From positions 124,001-188,000 of the forward strand of contig NZ_FNRD01000003.1 of assembly GCF_900107635.1 (NCBI RefSeq): 64,000 nt of DNA, given 5' to 3'. The DNA comes from Flavobacterium gillisiae. GTDB lineage: Bacteria; Bacteroidota; Bacteroidia; Flavobacteriales; Flavobacteriaceae. Position 1 is the first letter of the stretch; each line of letters begins with the position of its first letter. A program made the position numbers and the translations under genes. Shown in pieces: positions 36,147 to 44,583 of this stretch. The notes under the pieces were generated by a model, which saw nothing but the letters and a program-made list of their open reading frames with translations, was not told where the DNA came from and made no database searches.

Positions 36147-37189
36147 ATGAAAAAGTACGAGTTACCAAGCTATTTGGATGGATATGATGTTACTTCATTA
36201 ATAAAGTCTAACACAATATTCAAAAGCTTTTTCCCTTATTTTTTATTCGTAATTCTCTTTTTCAAATTGAATACGCTACAGGCACAAATTCAAAATAACA
36301 GTGATCTATACATTGGCGATAATAGTTTATTTTATGTTGGAGCCGAAAACTTTATCTTTAGCTCAGCCGTAGCAAAAAAACAACAATAAAAACCAGCAGA
36401 ACAAAATTGAATTATGGTGTTTTGTCTTTTCCTATTGGAGCATGGTGTAGTGGAGCGAGCGAAAACGCTTTTGTAGATGGATATGCTCAAACTCTAAGCC
36501 ACGAGGCCTTCATCTTACCGATAGGGCAATCAGGCGTTTATGCTCCAATTCAAATAATCCCGTCAAGTACTGGCGGTGTAGATGCTGCTTATTTTAGAGC
36601 GACACCAAACTCAATTGGTAGTGCTTTGGACACATCCATATCTTCAATCTCTTCGGTTGAATATTGGGATATAAAAAGTAACGGAGTAAATGCCGGTATT
36701 TCGCTAAGTTGGAGACCCTCAAGTGCTATTTCAGATTTAACATCCTCTTCACTATCTAATTTAACTATTGTAGGTTGGAATGGATCTACATGGGTCACAA
36801 TACCTTCGATAGTTGATGAACATTCTATACTAGCGGCAATAAGTGACTTAGGTTCGGGCTCTATTAGTACGAATGCGAAAGTAGACTTATCTGCTTTTTC
36901 GGCTTTTTCTTTAGGCGCAAAAAAGAAGCAATTAGTGGTTACTGAATTTAATAAAGTAGAATTAACAGTATATGTAAATAAAAACATGTTATTTATCGAA
37001 GCTTCTCAACCTATAAAGACTTTGATTGTTCATGATGTTACAGGCAAACTAGTATTCATAAAAAATCTAAACGGAGACTTAAAATACAGTCAAAATTTTA
37101 ACTATGAACTTGGTCTGTACATTGTAACAACGGAATTATCTAATGTTAATTCACTTATTAAAAAGAAAATAATTAATAATAGCTATTAA
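36147..37189 (+). pseudogene. Frameshifted secreted surface protein with T9SS-like C-terminus
   Basis: Two open frames, 36147-36389 and one from a TTG at 36407 to 37189, belong to one gene. The first holds a hydrophobic signal (FFPYFLFVILFFKLNTLQAQ) and NNSDLYIGDNSLFYVGAENF. The second continues LNYGVLSFPIGAWCSGASEN, FILPIGQSGVYAPIQI and ends in a domain like the type IX sorting signal (IKTLIVHDVTGKLVFIKNL, then GLYIVTTEL). Between them is a run of seven A at 36374-36380; adding one A joins both frames without a stop into ~347 residues. So it is a frameshift by one base. It could be decay, slipped-strand phase variation or a read error. It was probably secreted to the cell surface. Confidence 0.72.
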
Positions 37190-37228
37190 TTTATAATCTA
37201 CGATAAATCTCTCCTAAATATAAAATCA

Positions 37229-40200
37229 ATGCAAAAAGTCAAAAATTACTTATTTATTTTAATTATACTTATTTCGGGTGTTATTAGTGCTCAAACAGGT
37301 ATTGGGACCAAAACCCCCGATGAATCCTCAGTTCTAGATATTAGTTCTACAACCAAAGGGTTCCTTTTGCCGAGAATGACTTCAAAAGAACGTGACTTAA
37401 TTTTAAGACCTGCTAAGGGTTTGATGATATTTAATACTACGGTTAACGCTATTGAGAATAATATTGGTACAAAAGACATCCCAAAATGGGCTTCAGAGGG
37501 AAACAATGGAACTAATACTAGTAAAGGTCCAAAAGGAGACAAGGGAGATAAAGGAGATAAAGCACAGACTGGAGATGATGGAAAATCAGCTTATGAAATA
37601 TGGTTATCACTTGGAAATACAGGTACCGAACTTGAGTTTATCACTTCTTTAAATGGTACCGATGGTGTTGATGGAATAAATGGTATTGACGGTGCAACTG
37701 GTGCAAAGGGAGATACAGGTATAAATGGTATTGACGGGGCTACTGGAACAAATGGTATTGACGGAAATGATGGTGCAACTGGAGCGAAAGGAGATACTGG
37801 AACAAATGGTATTAACGGTTTAAACGGTGTTGCCGGAGCGAAAGGAGATACTGGAATAAACGGTATTGCTGGAGTAGACGGTGTTACTGGAGCAAAAGGA
37901 GACGCTGGAACAAATGGTATTGACGGAATAATAGGTGCTACTGGTGCAAAAGGAGATACTGGAATAAACGGTATTGACGGTGTAACTGGAGCGAAAGGAG
38001 ACACTGGAACAAATGGTATTGACGGTGCAACTGGAACAAAAGGAGACAATGGAATAAATGGTGTTGACGGAATAAACGGTGCTACTGGTGCAAAAGGAGA
38101 CACTGGAACAAATGGTATTGATGGAATAAACGGAGATACTGGATCGAAAGGAGATACCGGAATAAACGGTGTTGACGGAATAAACGGTGCTACGGGAGTA
38201 AAAGGAGACACTGGAATAAATGGTATTGACGGAACCAACGGTGCTACTGGAGCAAAAGGAGACACTGGAATAAATGGTGTTAACGGAAATGAGGGTGCAA
38301 CTGGAGCAAAAGGAGACACTGGAGCAAACGGTATTGACGGTGTGAACGGTACTACTGGCGCAAAGGGAGATGCTGGAACAAATGGTGTAAATGGAGCGAA
38401 AGGAGATACTGGAATAAACGGTATTGATGGAACAAATGGTGTTAACGGAAATGATGGTGCGAATGGTATTGACGGTACAAACGGTATTGACGGAACAAAC
38501 GGTGCTGCTGGAGTAAAAGGAGATACCGGAACAAATGGTATTGACGGTGTAACTGGAGCAAAAGGAGACGCTGGAACAAATGGTATTGACGGAATAATAG
38601 GTGCTACTGGTGCAAAAGGAGATACTGGAATAAACGGTATTGACGGTGTAACTGGAGCGAAAGGAGACACTGGAACAAATGGTATTGACGGTGCAACTGG
38701 AACAAAAGGAGATACTGGAATAAATGGTGTTGACGGTACAAACGGTGCTACTGGTGCAAAAGGAGACACTGGAATAAACGGTATTGACGGAATCAACGGG
38801 GCAACTGGTGCAAAAGGAGATACTGGTATTAATGGTATTAACGGAAATGATGGTACTACTGGTGTAAAAGGAGATACTGGAATAAACGGCGTTGACGGAA
38901 TAAACGGTGCTACGGGAGTAAAAGGAGACACTGGAATAAATGGTATTGACGGTATAAACGGTACTACTGGTGCAAAAGGAGATACTGGAATAAACGGTGT
39001 TGACGGAATAAACGGTGCAACTGGAGCGAAAGGAGATACTGGAATAAACGGTGTTGACGGAATAAACGGGGCTACGGGAGTAAAAGGAGACACTGGAATA
39101 AATGGTATTGACGGTACAAACGGTGCTACGGGAGTAAAAGGAGACACTGGAATAAATGGTATTGACGGTATAAACGGTCCTACTGGTGCAAAAGGAGACA
39201 CTGGAACAAATGGTATTGACGGAACAAACGGTGCTGCTGGAGTAAAAGGAGATACTGGAACAAATGGTATTGACGGAATCAACGGGGCTACTGGAGTAAA
39301 AGGAGACACTGGAACAAATGGTATTGACGGAACAAACGGTGCTGCTGGAGTAAAAGGAGACACTGGAACAAATGGTATTGACGGAATCAACGGTGCTGCT
39401 GGAGTAAAAGGAGATACCGGAACAAATGGTATTGACGGTGTAACTGGAGCGAAAGGAGACGCTGGAGTAAATGGTGTTAACGGAAATGATGGTGCAACTG
39501 GAGCGAAAGGAGACACTGGAACAAACGGTGCTACTGGAGCAAAAGGTAATACTGGAACTGACGGTGCTGATGGTCTAAAAGGAAGTACAGGCTCAATTGG
39601 TGCGACAGGAGCCAATGGTAAGACAGCATATGAAATATGGCTTTCTGAAGGAAATACAGGGACTCAAACTGAATTTATTACTTCATTAAAAGGAGAAACG
39701 GGAGCCGTTGGACCTCAAGGGCTATCCCCTAGCTATAGTTCTACAGATGATTCAGTCACTACTTCAACTTCATCAACTTCAGATGTTTTAATATCCGGAA
39801 TGAGCAAATCACCAGAACCTGGTACTTATTTGGTCTTTTTTAATAGTGAATACAGTATCGCTCCTGCTTATGAAACAGCTATTGTTACTACAGACGATGC
39901 AATTGCCGATTTAGAAAAAATCTATACAGATATAGATAATATGGGGCAAGGTACTTATCAAGCCGCTGCCGGTGACATAGGTGGAAAAACAATTAAGCCA
40001 GGAATATATTCTTATGGAGGAGCTCTAAGCATTGGGACAAATGTTACTTTAGATGCACAAAATGATCCCAATGCAGTTTTTATCTTCAAAACAGCAGGTG
40101 CGTTTAATACCACTGCGGGGATTACAGTTAAATTGGTCAACGGAGCTTCAGCAAAAAACATCTTTTGGGTAGCTACAGGAGCTATTGGATTAGGAGCTAA

Positions 40201-40738
40201 TTCCATATTTTTCGGATCTCTTTTATCTAGGCTTGCAGTGGCTGTCGGTGCTGATTGTACCATTGAAGGAAGAATGTTGACTACTGCAGGAGCACTAGCA
40301 TTTGGACCAGGGACAATTTCCGTTCCGTTGGGGACTTCACAAATTAGCTTAGGAGCAGTACAATCTTTTGTTTTGCTTACGAAGTCTGGAGCAATTGCAA
40401 ATACTGGTATATCTACTTATACTGGACAAATCGCCACTAATCTAGGTGCTATAACGGCCTTTGAAACAGCTATTCATTATGGAGAAATTGTTCCTCCTGG
40501 TGGCAATGTTGAGGTAATTAAGGAGATTCCTGGTAATGCTACTTTTAGCCTTTATAATCATGGGGTGCTAATCCCTAATTCTACCAGAACCAGAACGACA
40601 AAAGTTAATACGGTAGATGTTACTTTACAGGCAATGGCTACTATTGCTCAAGATGAAAAAATTGAGGCAAGATGGAGTATTGATGCGGGAACCTTGTCTG
40701 TTAAAAATAGAATTTTAACTCTAATTAAGGTGAATTAA
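37229..40738 (+). CDS. Collagen-like surface protein with DUF3494 ice-binding-type domain
   Basis: The 1169-residue protein has a signal peptide (YLFILIILISGVISAQ), then a conserved head (TGIGTKTPDESSVLDISSTT, LLPRMT). A collagen-like GXX region spans about residues 100-830, rich in GDTGINGIDG and GATGAKGDTG units, bracketed by GKSAYEIWLSLGNTGTE and GKTAYEIWLSEGNTGTQ. The C-terminal part holds a DUF3494-like beta-solenoid: TDDAIADLEKIYTD, AAAGDIGGKTIKPGIYSYGG, VFIFKTAGAF, NIFWVATGAIGLG, EGRMLTTAGALAFG. The strand usually at the start of that domain (LGAVQSFVLLTKSGAIANTG) comes after it. It is probably a cell-surface fibre or adhesin; ice binding is possible but unproven. Confidence 0.85.
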   Translation: MQKVKNYLFILIILISGVISAQTGIGTKTPDESSVLDISSTTKGFLLPRMTSKERDLILRPAKGLMIFNTTVNAIENNIGTKDIPKWASEGNNGTNTSKGPKGDKGDKGDKAQTGDDGKSAYEIWLSLGNTGTELEFITSLNGTDGVDGINGIDGATGAKGDTGINGIDGATGTNGIDGNDGATGAKGDTGTNGINGLNGVAGAKGDTGINGIAGVDGVTGAKGDAGTNGIDGIIGATGAKGDTGINGIDGVTGAKGDTGTNGIDGATGTKGDNGINGVDGINGATGAKGDTGTNGIDGINGDTGSKGDTGINGVDGINGATGVKGDTGINGIDGTNGATGAKGDTGINGVNGNEGATGAKGDTGANGIDGVNGTTGAKGDAGTNGVNGAKGDTGINGIDGTNGVNGNDGANGIDGTNGIDGTNGAAGVKGDTGTNGIDGVTGAKGDAGTNGIDGIIGATGAKGDTGINGIDGVTGAKGDTGTNGIDGATGTKGDTGINGVDGTNGATGAKGDTGINGIDGINGATGAKGDTGINGINGNDGTTGVKGDTGINGVDGINGATGVKGDTGINGIDGINGTTGAKGDTGINGVDGINGATGAKGDTGINGVDGINGATGVKGDTGINGIDGTNGATGVKGDTGINGIDGINGPTGAKGDTGTNGIDGTNGAAGVKGDTGTNGIDGINGATGVKGDTGTNGIDGTNGAAGVKGDTGTNGIDGINGAAGVKGDTGTNGIDGVTGAKGDAGVNGVNGNDGATGAKGDTGTNGATGAKGNTGTDGADGLKGSTGSIGATGANGKTAYEIWLSEGNTGTQTEFITSLKGETGAVGPQGLSPSYSSTDDSVTTSTSSTSDVLISGMSKSPEPGTYLVFFNSEYSIAPAYETAIVTTDDAIADLEKIYTDIDNMGQGTYQAAAGDIGGKTIKPGIYSYGGALSIGTNVTLDAQNDPNAVFIFKTAGAFNTTAGITVKLVNGASAKNIFWVATGAIGLGANSIFFGSLLSRLAVAVGADCTIEGRMLTTAGALAFGPGTISVPLGTSQISLGAVQSFVLLTKSGAIANTGISTYTGQIATNLGAITAFETAIHYGEIVPPGGNVEVIKEIPGNATFSLYNHGVLIPNSTRTRTTKVNTVDVTLQAMATIAQDEKIEARWSIDAGTLSVKNRILTLIKVN
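37526..39720 (+). repeat. Collagen-like tandem repeat array within the surface protein
   Basis: The array is built from 9-bp (GXX) units combined into ~54-bp blocks such as GDTGINGIDGTNGATGAK. A block of about 165 bp around 37884-38049 recurs nearly unchanged at about 38550-38715, a 666-bp (222-codon) offset, showing in-frame internal duplication. All length differences seen keep the frame. Confidence 0.85.
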
Positions 40739-40762
40739 AAATAAAAAATTACATTGAATTAA

Positions 40763-40800
40763 AAAAGGGCGTTTGGTGCTAAACCAACCGCCCTTTTTCA
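40763..40800 (+). terminator. Rho-independent terminator of the collagen-like gene
   Basis: AAAAAGGGCGgTTGGT-type stem: AAAAAAGGGCGTTTGGT, short loop and ACCAACCGCCCTTTTT, followed by CATT. Confidence 0.85.
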
Positions 40801-40959
40801 TTAGTAAGAAACTGAGGTGAAAAATAATTAATACTCACCCAACCTACCCATCTTATTTGTAACCTGTAAGTTATATTGTTTCCAGAACTTTCTTCGTAAG
40901 ATACGAAACCGAAAAAGAAGAATAATTGTTAGAACTCCCAAAATCTTCTATCCCTTTAT

Positions 40960-40993
40960 TTGCCATACTACTTCATTTTTTTTGCTAATTTTG
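40960..40993 (+). promoter_or_regulatory. Bacteroidota-type promoter before the DUF2520 gene
   Basis: TTG (40960-40962), 23 bases, then TAATTTTG (40986-40993), which fits TTG-N17-23-TAnnTTTG. The -7 element is only 4 bp before the ATG at 40998, so the transcript would be almost leaderless. Part of this region is mirrored before the relic at 35856. Confidence 0.6.
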
Positions 40994-40997
40994 CCAA

Positions 40998-41771
40998 ATG
41001 GTTAAAGTTATTATTATAGGCTCCGGAAATGTAGCGCAACATTTAATTGCTGCTTTTCAAAACTCCAAGAATACAGGAGATGAAATTGAATTAGCACAGG
41101 TGTTTTCTAGAAAAGCGAACACACTGGCAAACGTATTAGACGCTAGTCTCATCACAACGGATATAGCTAATTTATTAGAGGCCGATCTCTACATCATTGC
41201 GGTCTCAGATGATGCCATTGGAAATGTTGCTGCACAATTAGCTTTTAAAAACCGATTGGTAGTACACACCTCAGGCAGTGTAGGACTAGATGTTTTAGAT
41301 GACAACAACCGAAGAGGTGTTTTTTACCCGCTTCAAACCTTTACTAAAAATAAAGCAGTAGATTTCAAGACGATTCCCATTTGCTTAGAAAGCGAAAACT
41401 CTACTGACTTCAGATTATTGGAAAAGGTGGCTAAAGTGATTTCAGATAAAGTATTTGCTATTAACTCTGAACAACGAAAAGCATTGCACGTAGCGGCAGT
41501 TTTCGTAAATAACTTTACCAATCACTTATACACCATTGGAAATGAAATTTGTCAGGAGAATCAAGTTCCTTTCGATATTTTAAAACCTTTGATTTTGGAA
41601 ACAGCTCAAAAAATAATGACCATTTCGCCCAAAGACGCCCAAACAGGACCAGCAAAGCGAAATGATTTAAAGACAATTGAATCACATCAATTATTTTTAT
41701 CGGACAAAAATCAATCAACTATTTATAAAATCATAACACAATCTATACAAGATAATGGCAAAAAGTTATAA
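40998..41771 (+). CDS. Rossmann-fold DUF2520 protein
   Basis: The 257-residue cytosolic protein has an N-terminal NADP-type Rossmann domain (VKVIIIGSGNVAQHLIAAF, GSGNVA loop) and a helical C-terminal domain with HVAAVFVNNFTNHLYTIGNE, PFDILKPLI and the QTGPAKRNDLKTIESHQLFL motif typical of DUF2520 proteins, which look like ketopantoate or pyrroline-5-carboxylate reductase relatives. The reaction is unknown. It overlaps the KdsC-like gene by 17 bp and opens a conserved-looking run (KdsC, UbiA, Maf). Confidence 0.87.
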   Translation: MVKVIIIGSGNVAQHLIAAFQNSKNTGDEIELAQVFSRKANTLANVLDASLITTDIANLLEADLYIIAVSDDAIGNVAAQLAFKNRLVVHTSGSVGLDVLDDNNRRGVFYPLQTFTKNKAVDFKTIPICLESENSTDFRLLEKVAKVISDKVFAINSEQRKALHVAAVFVNNFTNHLYTIGNEICQENQVPFDILKPLILETAQKIMTISPKDAQTGPAKRNDLKTIESHQLFLSDKNQSTIYKIITQSIQDNGKKL

Positions 41772-42282
41772 AACAATAATGAACGACATCACCACTTTTA
41801 TTTTCGACGTGGATGGCGTACTTACAGACAGCGCGGTATTTGTAACCACTGAGGGAGAAATCCTTAGAACGATGAATATCCGTGACGGTTATGCTATGAA
41901 AGCAGCTGTGGAAAGCGGCTATAATGTTTGCGTTATTTCGGGAGGAAGTAATGAAGGAGTTCGCGTAAGATTGCGAAATCTGGGGGTAACAGATATCCAT
42001 TTGGGTACTCCTGATAAAGTAGAAACGTTTAAAGAATACATTGAATTGTACAATATCAATCCAGAGCAGGTTTTATATATGGGAGATGACATCCCTGATT
42101 ATCATGTGATGAAATTAGTAGGTTTACCAACGTGTCCACAGGACGCTACGCCAGAAATAAAATCTATTTCTACTTACATATCGCATATAAATGGTGGAAA
42201 AGGAGCGGCTCGCGACGTTATCGAGCAGGTAATGAAAGTACAAGGAAAATGGATGTCTTATTTTGACGGCAAGCTTGATTAA
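41755..42282 (+). CDS. kdsC: KdsC-family HAD phosphatase (KDO-8-phosphate phosphatase)
   Basis: The 175-residue protein hydrolyses KDO-8-phosphate to KDO for lipopolysaccharide core. It has the HAD motif I FIFDVDGVLTDSAVF with the nucleophile Asp near residue 17, motif II VCVISGGSN, and MGDDIPDYHVMKLVG with motif IV Asp pair. It lacks a cap domain, as KdsC tetramers do. The start at 41755 overlaps the DUF2520 gene; a second ATG at 41779 is possible. Similar KdsC-type paralogs exist in sugar pathways, so the substrate is a family inference. Confidence 0.82.
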   Translation: MAKSYKTIMNDITTFIFDVDGVLTDSAVFVTTEGEILRTMNIRDGYAMKAAVESGYNVCVISGGSNEGVRVRLRNLGVTDIHLGTPDKVETFKEYIELYNINPEQVLYMGDDIPDYHVMKLVGLPTCPQDATPEIKSISTYISHINGGKGAARDVIEQVMKVQGKWMSYFDGKLD

Positions 42283-42355
42283 TAATTAACAGTGATCACT
42301 ATTCAGTTATGGAATAACAGTCTAATCCGCAACTGAATACTGAATAAATGAATAA

Positions 42356-43288
42356 ATGAAATACCTGAAACTCATTCGATACCAAAACCTACTGATGCTT
42401 GCCTTTATGCAATTGATCTTTAGATACGGTTTTTTGAAATTGCAAAATATTCCTTTGGCGTTAAGCGATTGGCAATACGGATTATTAATACTGAGTACCG
42501 TTTTAATCGCGGCGGCGGGTTATGTAATCAACGACATTTTTGATCAAAATACAGATTTAGACAATAAACCAGATCGAGTTATCATTGGTAAAAACATTTC
42601 TGAATCTGCTGCTTATAACATTTATGCCACTTTAAATATAAGTGGAGTCCTCCTAGGTTTTTATTTGTCTAACGTTATTTTAAAGCCTTCATTTGCCGCT
42701 ATTTTTATTCTGATTGCAGCAACTCTTTATATCTACGCGACCAGTTTAAAACAAATGATGGTATTAGGTAATGTTGTTGTCGCACTGTTACTGGCATTTA
42801 GTGTCGTGATTATTGGTGTTTTCGATTTGTATCCTGTAATTGACGCAGGGAACCAACTTCTAATGGCCAATTTGTTTTCTATTCTATTAGATTATGCCTT
42901 ATTTGCTTTTTTAATTAATTTTATTCGGGAAATAGTTAAGGATTTAGAGGATATCAACGGTGACAAAAACCAAGGCATGAAAACGCTGGCTATCACTTTA
43001 GGCATCGCAAAAACAACAAAATTAGTTTTTACATTAGGACTTGTATCGATAATCGCGCTATTCGTTTATACTAAAACCTATTTTGTCGCCAATGATTTAT
43101 TTATTGCAACACTGTACTCCTTTCTTTTTGTTTTGGCCCCACTTATTTTTTTTACCATTAAGATTTGGACAGCCAAATCCAAAGAGGAATTTCATACCTT
43201 AAGTACTCTACTAAAATGGATTTTATTTTTCGGAATTCTATCCATAGTAATCATCACCTTAAATATAAAATACAATGCTTCAAGATAA
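42356..43288 (+). CDS. UbiA-family prenyltransferase
   Basis: The 310-residue inner-membrane protein has about eight membrane segments and the two Asp-rich motifs of UbiA enzymes: NDIFDQNTDLDNKPDRVIIG near residue 60 and REIVKDLEDINGDKNQGMKT near 193. The NKPDR/VIIGK context matches the geranylgeranylglycerol-phosphate-type branch annotated in Bacteroidota; the prenyl acceptor is uncertain. The 3' end overlaps the maf gene by 14 bp. Confidence 0.86.
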   Translation: MKYLKLIRYQNLLMLAFMQLIFRYGFLKLQNIPLALSDWQYGLLILSTVLIAAAGYVINDIFDQNTDLDNKPDRVIIGKNISESAAYNIYATLNISGVLLGFYLSNVILKPSFAAIFILIAATLYIYATSLKQMMVLGNVVVALLLAFSVVIIGVFDLYPVIDAGNQLLMANLFSILLDYALFAFLINFIREIVKDLEDINGDKNQGMKTLAITLGIAKTTKLVFTLGLVSIIALFVYTKTYFVANDLFIATLYSFLFVLAPLIFFTIKIWTAKSKEEFHTLSTLLKWILFFGILSIVIITLNIKYNASR

Positions 43289-43859
43289 ATTAAAACAATA
43301 CAAACTGATTTTGGCCTCCGGTTCTCCCAGAAGACAACAATTCTTTAAAGATTTGGAACTGGATTTTGAAATTCGATTGAAAGAAGTCGAAGAGATTTAT
43401 CCACCACATCTAAAAAGAGAAGAGATCACAAACTATCTAGCCGAATTGAAAGCTGGTGCTTTTGAAGGAGGATTACAAGAAAATGAAATTCTAGTAACGA
43501 GCGATACTATTGTTTGGCATAATAATAAAGCTTTAGGAAAACCAACCGACAAGCAGGATGCCTTTGCTATTTTAAAATCGCTATCGAATGCTACTCATGA
43601 AGTAATTACATCCGTTTGCTTTAAAACCAATTCGAAAACAGAGCTGCTACACGAAATAACAAAAGTTACTTTCAACGAACTCAGTGATGAGGCAATTAAT
43701 TATTATATTGATAATTACAAACCTTTCGATAAGGCTGGAGCATATGGTATACAGGAATGGATAGGATTTATAGCTGTTTCAAAAATCGAAGGTTCTTATG
43801 CTAATGTAATGGGGATGCCTGTGGACAAGGTTTATGAATATTTGAGTAACTTAGCTTAA
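43275..43859 (+). CDS. Maf-family nucleotide pyrophosphatase
   Basis: The 194-residue cytosolic protein begins with the Maf motif LILASGSPRRQQFFKDL and has ITSDTIVWHNNKALGKPTDK, EVITSVCFK, and KAGAYGIQEWIGF with SYANVMGMPVD, all typical. Maf proteins hydrolyse modified or non-canonical nucleoside triphosphates (dTTP/UTP or m7GTP types). The overlap with the prenyltransferase gene supports co-transcription. Confidence 0.93.
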   Translation: MLQDKLKQYKLILASGSPRRQQFFKDLELDFEIRLKEVEEIYPPHLKREEITNYLAELKAGAFEGGLQENEILVTSDTIVWHNNKALGKPTDKQDAFAILKSLSNATHEVITSVCFKTNSKTELLHEITKVTFNELSDEAINYYIDNYKPFDKAGAYGIQEWIGFIAVSKIEGSYANVMGMPVDKVYEYLSNLA

Positions 43860-43871
43860 AACAAAAAAAAC

Positions 43872-44402
43872 ATGTCTTTTTTTAACGATTTTACAAAAGA
43901 AGTAATTGGAACTGGGATTCTATTACTAATTGTTTTTGCTTTGCGAATAATCACTTCAAGACTGGTTAGACGCTTTGCAAGGGTAACTCATATTATAGAA
44001 CATCGAACAAATTTAGTTGTCAAATACTTACATCTACTGACTAATATTCTGGCAATAATTGCTTTAATATTGATCTGGGGTGTCCAACCGAAAGACATCA
44101 TCATCGCCATTTCCTCCATCACAACCGTTGTAGGTGTGGCTATGTTTGCTCAATGGTCTATTTTAAGTAATATTACTTCAGGTATTATTCTGTTTTTCTC
44201 TTTTCCATTTAAAATTGGAGATGTAATCCAAATTCATGATAAAGATTTTCCTATAGTAGCCGAAATTGAAGATATTAAAGCGTTCCATGTATCTTTAAAA
44301 ACGAAAGAAGGTGAAATGATTATCTATCCAAATAACTTGCTTTTTCAAAAAGGCATTTCGATTATGAAACATCATTTTGATGACAATGAGTTTGTTGACT
44401 AG
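43872..44402 (+). CDS. Short MscS-family mechanosensitive channel
   Basis: The 176-residue protein has membrane segments near residues 11-29, 55-72 and 77-113, the last forming the pore helix (ISSITTVVGVAMFAQWSILS, then NITSGIILFFSFPFKIGDVI). The beta domain follows (IQIHDKDFPIVAEIEDIKAF, MIIYPNNLLFQKG). The long alpha/beta C-terminal domain of MscS is absent, so it is a minimal form. It lies 12 bp after maf. Confidence 0.86.
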   Translation: MSFFNDFTKEVIGTGILLLIVFALRIITSRLVRRFARVTHIIEHRTNLVVKYLHLLTNILAIIALILIWGVQPKDIIIAISSITTVVGVAMFAQWSILSNITSGIILFFSFPFKIGDVIQIHDKDFPIVAEIEDIKAFHVSLKTKEGEMIIYPNNLLFQKGISIMKHHFDDNEFVD

Positions 44403-44583
44403 TTTTATTTTGCAAAAAATTAAATGGTACTATTTATTTGTTCTAAATTTATGGTTTGCAAGTAGTAATTATATAACAAATAATAAAAAACATATAACGG
44501 ACTACAATCAATAAAATATCAAATTTGCCTGCAAAGCATTAAACGATTACTATAGCATTTAGTTTCTATAAATATAAAATTGT

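Noticed and set aside
37591..39615. A 674-codon open frame on the minus strand rich in Pro/Phe/Val
   Set aside because: It is the antisense shadow of the GXX-repeat array. Regular codons GGT/GCA/GAY give no stops in that frame; the product has no signal or domain, while the plus strand encodes a full secreted protein.
37526..39720. CRISPR array, because of many short regular repeats
   Set aside because: The repeats are in frame GXX codons with no unique spacers, and no cas genes are nearby.
40012..40263. Minus-strand open frame of 83 codons within the collagen-like gene
   Set aside because: It lies wholly inside the conserved DUF3494-like coding part and has no independent features.
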